Source: CAG-390 sp045644325
GTDB lineage: Bacteria > Bacillota > Clostridia > Oscillospirales > CAG-272
Reading direction: 5' to 3'
DNA length: 24,868 bases
Assembly (NCBI GenBank): GCA_045644325.1
Contig: JAZRGT010000072.1
Coordinates: forward strand, 1 to 24,868
Made by a program: the position numbers and the translations under genes. This document shows positions 21,517-24,868 of this stretch, in pieces (the first letter of the stretch is position 1; the number at the start of each line of letters is the position of its first letter). The notes under the pieces are model-generated. The model did no database searches. It was not told the DNA's origin and worked only from the letters and a program-made list of their open reading frames with translations.

Positions 21517-21972
21517 ATGGAAATCACAATAAAATATCATAATGGATCAGGTTCGTTACCTTTTATATTGAATCTAAAACCCGAAGAATACTTCGACGAG
21601 CCCGAAGCCCCCGATCTTGACGTCGACAGCGTTCCCCGCTATCTCGATCCGCGTGATTATATTGATAATTCAGACGACTTGGTCAAACTTGAATTATCCG
21701 TTGTAAACAATAATAACGGCAAAAGGCTCATCATTGAGATCAATTATTTCGACGCTCAGCAAAGCTCTGTCGCTACTCGCACAGAATTCGATAACGAGAG
21801 AGTTATTTATAAGGAAAAAATAATTGACATGTTAATTCCATCTTCTGTCGCAGACGGAAAAACCAAGCATAACCTTGCAAGATTTACGGTTGAAAACGAC
21901 ATATACAACTGCATCTACCACGCCGTTATTACCGATAATGAAGACGGCACGGAAAGTGAATTCAGACTTTAA
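21517..21972 (+). CDS. Small acidic protein of unknown function
   Basis: A 151-residue soluble protein without signal peptide, membrane segment or recognised motif. It is acidic, with alternating strand-like segments (KLELSVVNNNNGKRLIIEIN, DIYNCIYHAVITDN) and a patch FDEPEAPDLDVDSVP, and may be a beta-sandwich. The ATG at 21517 follows the HAD stop codon by 1 nt, so it is probably translated by coupling. It is the last gene of the likely operon starting at 18079. No terminator is obvious; the MITE-like element begins 35 nt later. Confidence 0.7.
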   Translation: MEITIKYHNGSGSLPFILNLKPEEYFDEPEAPDLDVDSVPRYLDPRDYIDNSDDLVKLELSVVNNNNGKRLIIEINYFDAQQSSVATRTEFDNERVIYKEKIIDMLIPSSVADGKTKHNLARFTVENDIYNCIYHAVITDNEDGTESEFRL

Positions 21973-22007
21973 TCTCTACCTCTATCCTTGACAAATACAG
22001 ACTTCGT

Positions 22008-22303
22008 TCTCCTCATCCGTCAGCCTTCGGCTGCCACCTTCCCCGCTGGGGAAGGCTTATTTAGCAACTGCGAACATTCGCTATAGTGGAACAGTTACGT
22101 ATAATCCTAAAAAACCAGTCAAAAGTTTATAAATCAATGATGCTAATAATTTGTTGTATTATCATTTACAGCAATATTTTTTTAGAAGTGGTATTGCAAA
22201 TTTTTGATATTTAGCTAAACGTTATCAAGAGAACTTAAGCGAAGCTCAAAATCAGCCTTCCCCAGCGGGGAAGGTGGCAGCCGAAGGCTGACGGATGAGG
22301 AGA
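22008..22303. mobile_element. MITE-like element with perfect 50-bp inverted arms
   Basis: 22008-22057 and 22254-22303 are exact reverse complements (50 of 50). Each arm contains two smaller hairpins (CAGCC-TTC-GGCTG and CCTTCCCC-GCT-GGGGAAGG). The 196 nt between the arms are AT-rich and contain no credible gene. No clear target-site duplication is visible next to the arms. It may be a non-autonomous transposon, or two copies of a palindromic repeat in opposite orientation. Confidence 0.75.
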
Positions 22304-22360
22304 TCATTATCGCACTGAATAAAATATAAACACATTAATTTCACAAAAAGGAACAAAAAA

Positions 22361-23014
22361 TTGAAAAAGCTACTCATATTCGACCTTGACGGTACGCTTG
22401 GCGATACCCTTTTCACTCTCACAGAATCGATGAACTCGGTGCTCTCCGAATTCTCTTTTCCCCTCGTCGACAATGCGCACATCTGCCGCTCGATCGGAAA
22501 CGGTATGCTTATGCTCTGCCGCCGTTGTATCCCTGCGGAACATTACAACGACGAAAACGTATATCTCCCCTTCCAAGAGAAATACAAGGAAGCCTACGCG
22601 CGCAATTACCTTGATATCGACGAGCCGTATGAAGGCTTGATCGAGGTGATCGCAGAACTGAAGTCACGCGGATATGCAGTCGCATCGCTTTCGAACAAAC
22701 CGCACCGCTATACCGTTGACATTGTTGAAAAGCTCTTCGGCAAGGGCACCTTCGCCGACGTGCGCGGTATGATCGAGGGCGTTCCCGCCAAGCCCGATCC
22801 CACGTCCTTCCTCGATATTGCCGCAAAGCTCGGCTTTACCGCCGAAAATACTATCATGATCGGCGACAGCGAGCCCGATATCAACGTTGCAAACAACGCG
22901 GGAGCGGACTGCATCGCCGTAACTTGGGGCTACCGCACGCGCGAACAGCTCGAGGCGTCCGGCGCAAAAACGATCATCGACACCCCCTGTGAATTACTTG
23001 AAATTCTTAAATAA
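22361..23014 (+). CDS. HAD-family phosphatase 3 (phosphoglycolate phosphatase-like), TTG start
   Basis: A 217-residue HAD hydrolase. Motif I is FDLDGTLGD (Asp8 and Asp10), motif II is LSNK (Ser111), motif III is PAKPDP (Lys144), and motif IV is GDSEPD (168-173). The segment SIGNGMLMLCRR in the cap matches the Gph-type phosphoglycolate phosphatase pattern better than its two neighbours do. The start codon is TTG at 22361, preceded by AAAGGAA at about 8 nt; no ATG fits. The gene is 12 nt from the DUF4091 gene and clearly co-transcribed with it. It shares the C-terminal LLEILK ending with the other two HADs in the window. Confidence 0.88.
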   Translation: MKKLLIFDLDGTLGDTLFTLTESMNSVLSEFSFPLVDNAHICRSIGNGMLMLCRRCIPAEHYNDENVYLPFQEKYKEAYARNYLDIDEPYEGLIEVIAELKSRGYAVASLSNKPHRYTVDIVEKLFGKGTFADVRGMIEGVPAKPDPTSFLDIAAKLGFTAENTIMIGDSEPDINVANNAGADCIAVTWGYRTREQLEASGAKTIIDTPCELLEILK

Positions 23015-23026
23015 AGGAGCAAGACT

Positions 23027-24706
23027 ATGTTAAAAGCTATCCTTATTTCCTCGCTTGACAAGGTTTTCCTTGACACAAAACTGAACACCCTTGAGCCTCT
23101 GCGCTCGGCAAACGTCTACCGCGGATCGGTATTTTCCTTCCAGATTGCGATGACCGAAACTGCCTGCGACGCTGCCCACCGCCGTTTCGTCGGACTTTCG
23201 TTTGAGGGCATCGAGCAGAGTGCCGTAAATCTCCGCACAGTCGAGCTCATTCCCTCCTATATGCCCGTGTATCCCACCCGATACGATACCGAATACGTCC
23301 GCACCACTCCGGGACTTTACCCCGATCTGCTCCAGCCGCTCCAGATGGAGGGCAGAGTGCCTTGCGTAATGGGTCAGACACGCACCGTCTGGGTCGATAT
23401 CGACGCGTCCGCACTCTCCGACGGCAAGCACGAGATCGTAATAAATATCATCGACGGCGAGAATATTCTCCCTCTTACCCTTGCGCTCAATGTCATTCCC
23501 GCCACCCTCCCCGAGGTCGACTTCCCCGTAACGCAGTGGTTCCACTACGATTGCCTTGCGACCTATTATAACGTCCCCGTTTTCTCGGAGCGCCATTGGG
23601 AGATCGTTGAAAACTTCATCAAAACATTCGTAAAATGCGGCAACAACACGCTTCTGACTCCCGTTTTCACTCCCGCACTTGACACTTACGTCGGTGGTGA
23701 GCGTCCGACGGTTCAGCTTGTCGGTGTTGCACGTGACGCAGACGGCAAATATACATTCGATTTCTCACTCCTGACCAGATTTATGGACATGGCAGACCGC
23801 CTCGGAGTCAAGTATTTCGAGATCGCGCACTTCTTCACCCAGTGGGGCGCGGCACACGCACCGAAGGTCATGGCGTCCACACCGAACGGCTACGAGCGGA
23901 TCTTCGGTTGGGATACCGACGCGACGGGCGAGGAGTACACTACCTTCATCCGTCAGTTCATCACCGAGCTTCTTGACTTCCTCAAGGCGCGCGGCGACGA
24001 CAAGAGATGCTTCTTCCACATCTCCGACGAGCCTCAGCTCGACCATCTCGAGCAGTATATGAAGTCGAAGAACTCGGTTCTTGACCTGCTTGAGGGCTAC
24101 GTCATTATGGACGCGCTTTCAAACGTCGATTTCTACCGCGAGGGAATAATCAAGAACCCGATCCCCTGCAACAATCACATCGTTCCTTTCCTTGAAGCAT
24201 ACGCAGAAGAAGGCCGTGAAGGTCTCTGGACCTACTACTGCTGTGGACAGAACAGACACGTCAGCAACCGCTTCTTCGGCAGCCCCGGCGCGCGCACGAG
24301 ATACATCGGCGTGCAGTTCTGGCGCTATAAGATCGGCGGATTCCTGCAGTGGGGCTATAATTTCTACTACAATCAGGGCTCGCACGACGCGATCAATCCC
24401 TACATCGACTCGACGGGCAACTATTTCGTTCCCTCGGGCGACACATATTCCGTCTACCCCGCGCAGGACGGCACCGCGCTTGAATCGATGAGAATCCTCC
24501 ACTTCCGTGAAGGACTTGACGATATGCGCGCGCTCTACCTTGCTGAATCCCTCGTCGGACGCGAGCGAGTTCTTGAGGTTATCGAACCCATCGTTAAGGA
24601 AATGACCGATGAAAATATCGTCTTCTCCCGCTGCATCGACCGCTCGAGCGATATGATGAAGCTCCGCACCGCTATCGACGAACTCGTAATTAACGCACTC
24701 AACTAA
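23027..24706 (+). CDS. DUF4091 glycoside-hydrolase-like protein (GH123-related)
   Basis: A 559-residue protein with an N-terminal beta-sandwich (about 1-160) and a TIM-barrel-like part with C-terminal DUF4091 signature (GGFLQWGYNFYYNQ, then PSGDTYSVYP and ESMRILHFREGLDDMRALYL). The Asp-Glu pair in FFHISDEP (Asp334 and Glu335) is where GH123 enzymes carry their catalytic pair; these hydrolyse N-acetylgalactosaminides by substrate-assisted catalysis. The exact sugar cannot be assigned. It has no signal peptide, so it would act inside the cell on an imported oligosaccharide, and the HAD phosphatase in front could handle a sugar phosphate or side product. An AAAGGAG ribosome binding site precedes the ATG. 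Confidence 0.85.
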   Translation: MLKAILISSLDKVFLDTKLNTLEPLRSANVYRGSVFSFQIAMTETACDAAHRRFVGLSFEGIEQSAVNLRTVELIPSYMPVYPTRYDTEYVRTTPGLYPDLLQPLQMEGRVPCVMGQTRTVWVDIDASALSDGKHEIVINIIDGENILPLTLALNVIPATLPEVDFPVTQWFHYDCLATYYNVPVFSERHWEIVENFIKTFVKCGNNTLLTPVFTPALDTYVGGERPTVQLVGVARDADGKYTFDFSLLTRFMDMADRLGVKYFEIAHFFTQWGAAHAPKVMASTPNGYERIFGWDTDATGEEYTTFIRQFITELLDFLKARGDDKRCFFHISDEPQLDHLEQYMKSKNSVLDLLEGYVIMDALSNVDFYREGIIKNPIPCNNHIVPFLEAYAEEGREGLWTYYCCGQNRHVSNRFFGSPGARTRYIGVQFWRYKIGGFLQWGYNFYYNQGSHDAINPYIDSTGNYFVPSGDTYSVYPAQDGTALESMRILHFREGLDDMRALYLAESLVGRERVLEVIEPIVKEMTDENIVFSRCIDRSSDMMKLRTAIDELVINALN

Positions 24707-24725
24707 AAAGACCAAAAGTTTTCGT

Positions 24726-24868
24726 CCACCTTTTTCAAAAGGTGGCACCGTCAAGGGCGCGCAGCCCTTGTCGCCCTCCGCAGAGGGCGAAATACCCCTT
24801 TGTGCTTCGAACCGACTGCGCCCCGCAGGCGGTTCGAAATAAAGCGCGTCCCACCCTCAAGGTGGGAC
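24726..24868. repeat. Run of five different hairpins after the DUF4091 gene
   Basis: Consecutive stems: 24726-24745 (CCACCTTTT arm), 24752-24770 (CAAGGGC), 24772-24789 (CGCCCTC), 24806-24838 (TTCGAACCG with an inner CTGCG stem), and 24848-24868 (GTCCCACC), the last ending at the window edge. None has a proper T tract, so this is more like a chain of repeats than a terminator. The first shares its core with 15468-15487. Confidence 0.7.

Noticed and set aside
24119..24754. A 211-codon minus-strand open frame at the right end
   Set aside because: It lies opposite the conserved DUF4091 region, has no ribosome binding site and starts in hairpin repeats.

Overview
The window looks like a chromosomal segment of an uncultured, low-to-mid GC Gram-positive anaerobe of the class Clostridia, probably a gut or rumen member of the Oscillospirales or a neighbouring order. 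The grounds are Bacillota-type lipoproteins, sigma-A promoters with near-consensus boxes at 17-nt spacing, strong AGGAGG-type ribosome binding sites, Clostridia-type glycan-handling domain families (DUF4038, DUF4886-like SGNH, DUF4091), and many short palindromic intergenic repeats. The placement is inferred from protein style; there is no rRNA or other marker in the window.

Left part, mostly minus strand (1-10738). A cut-off small gene, possibly a Hol-Tox-like toxin, leaves the window at base 1 and has a perfect promoter and a leader hairpin over its ribosome binding site. Next is a tightly packed operon (5716 to 219): an SGNH-esterase lipoprotein with a discoidin-like domain, a polytopic membrane protein of GT-C-like appearance, and a DUF5060/DUF4038 apiosidase-like lipoprotein. 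Upstream lies a two-gene phage-derived pair (a tail/baseplate-like protein and an M23 endolysin). Two paralogous secreted beta-sandwich proteins (7200-8837 and 9029-10738) follow, with copied promoters, similar terminators and an unusual sorting-like C-terminus in which Gly-Gly replaces Thr-Gly.

Middle part, mostly plus strand (10835-15660). An ECF-type sigma factor, its overlapping putative anti-sigma factor and a small membrane protein form an operon diverging from the second surface protein. An XRE regulator fused to a membrane domain follows. Next comes an apparent attenuator (promoter, 33-codon leader peptide, intrinsic terminator, possible antiterminator) in front of a GNAT acetyltransferase and a peptidase E-like gene broken by one in-frame stop. 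About 0.8 kb of dense hairpin repeats separates this from typA/bipA on the minus strand.

Right part, plus strand (17987-24868). An ArsR-like regulator is followed by two small membrane proteins, two tandem HAD phosphatases and an unrecognised small protein, probably co-transcribed. A 296-bp MITE-like element with perfect 50-bp inverted arms then precedes a third HAD phosphatase (TTG start) coupled to a DUF4091 glycoside-hydrolase-like protein. The window ends in a run of five hairpins.

The most interesting material is non-coding. A 22-nt-period hairpin array, in which the spacer is conserved while the palindromic stems change in a base-paired way, occurs twice in opposite orientations with the same terminal module. 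The leader-peptide attenuator before the GNAT gene and the possible toxin leader at the left edge come next.
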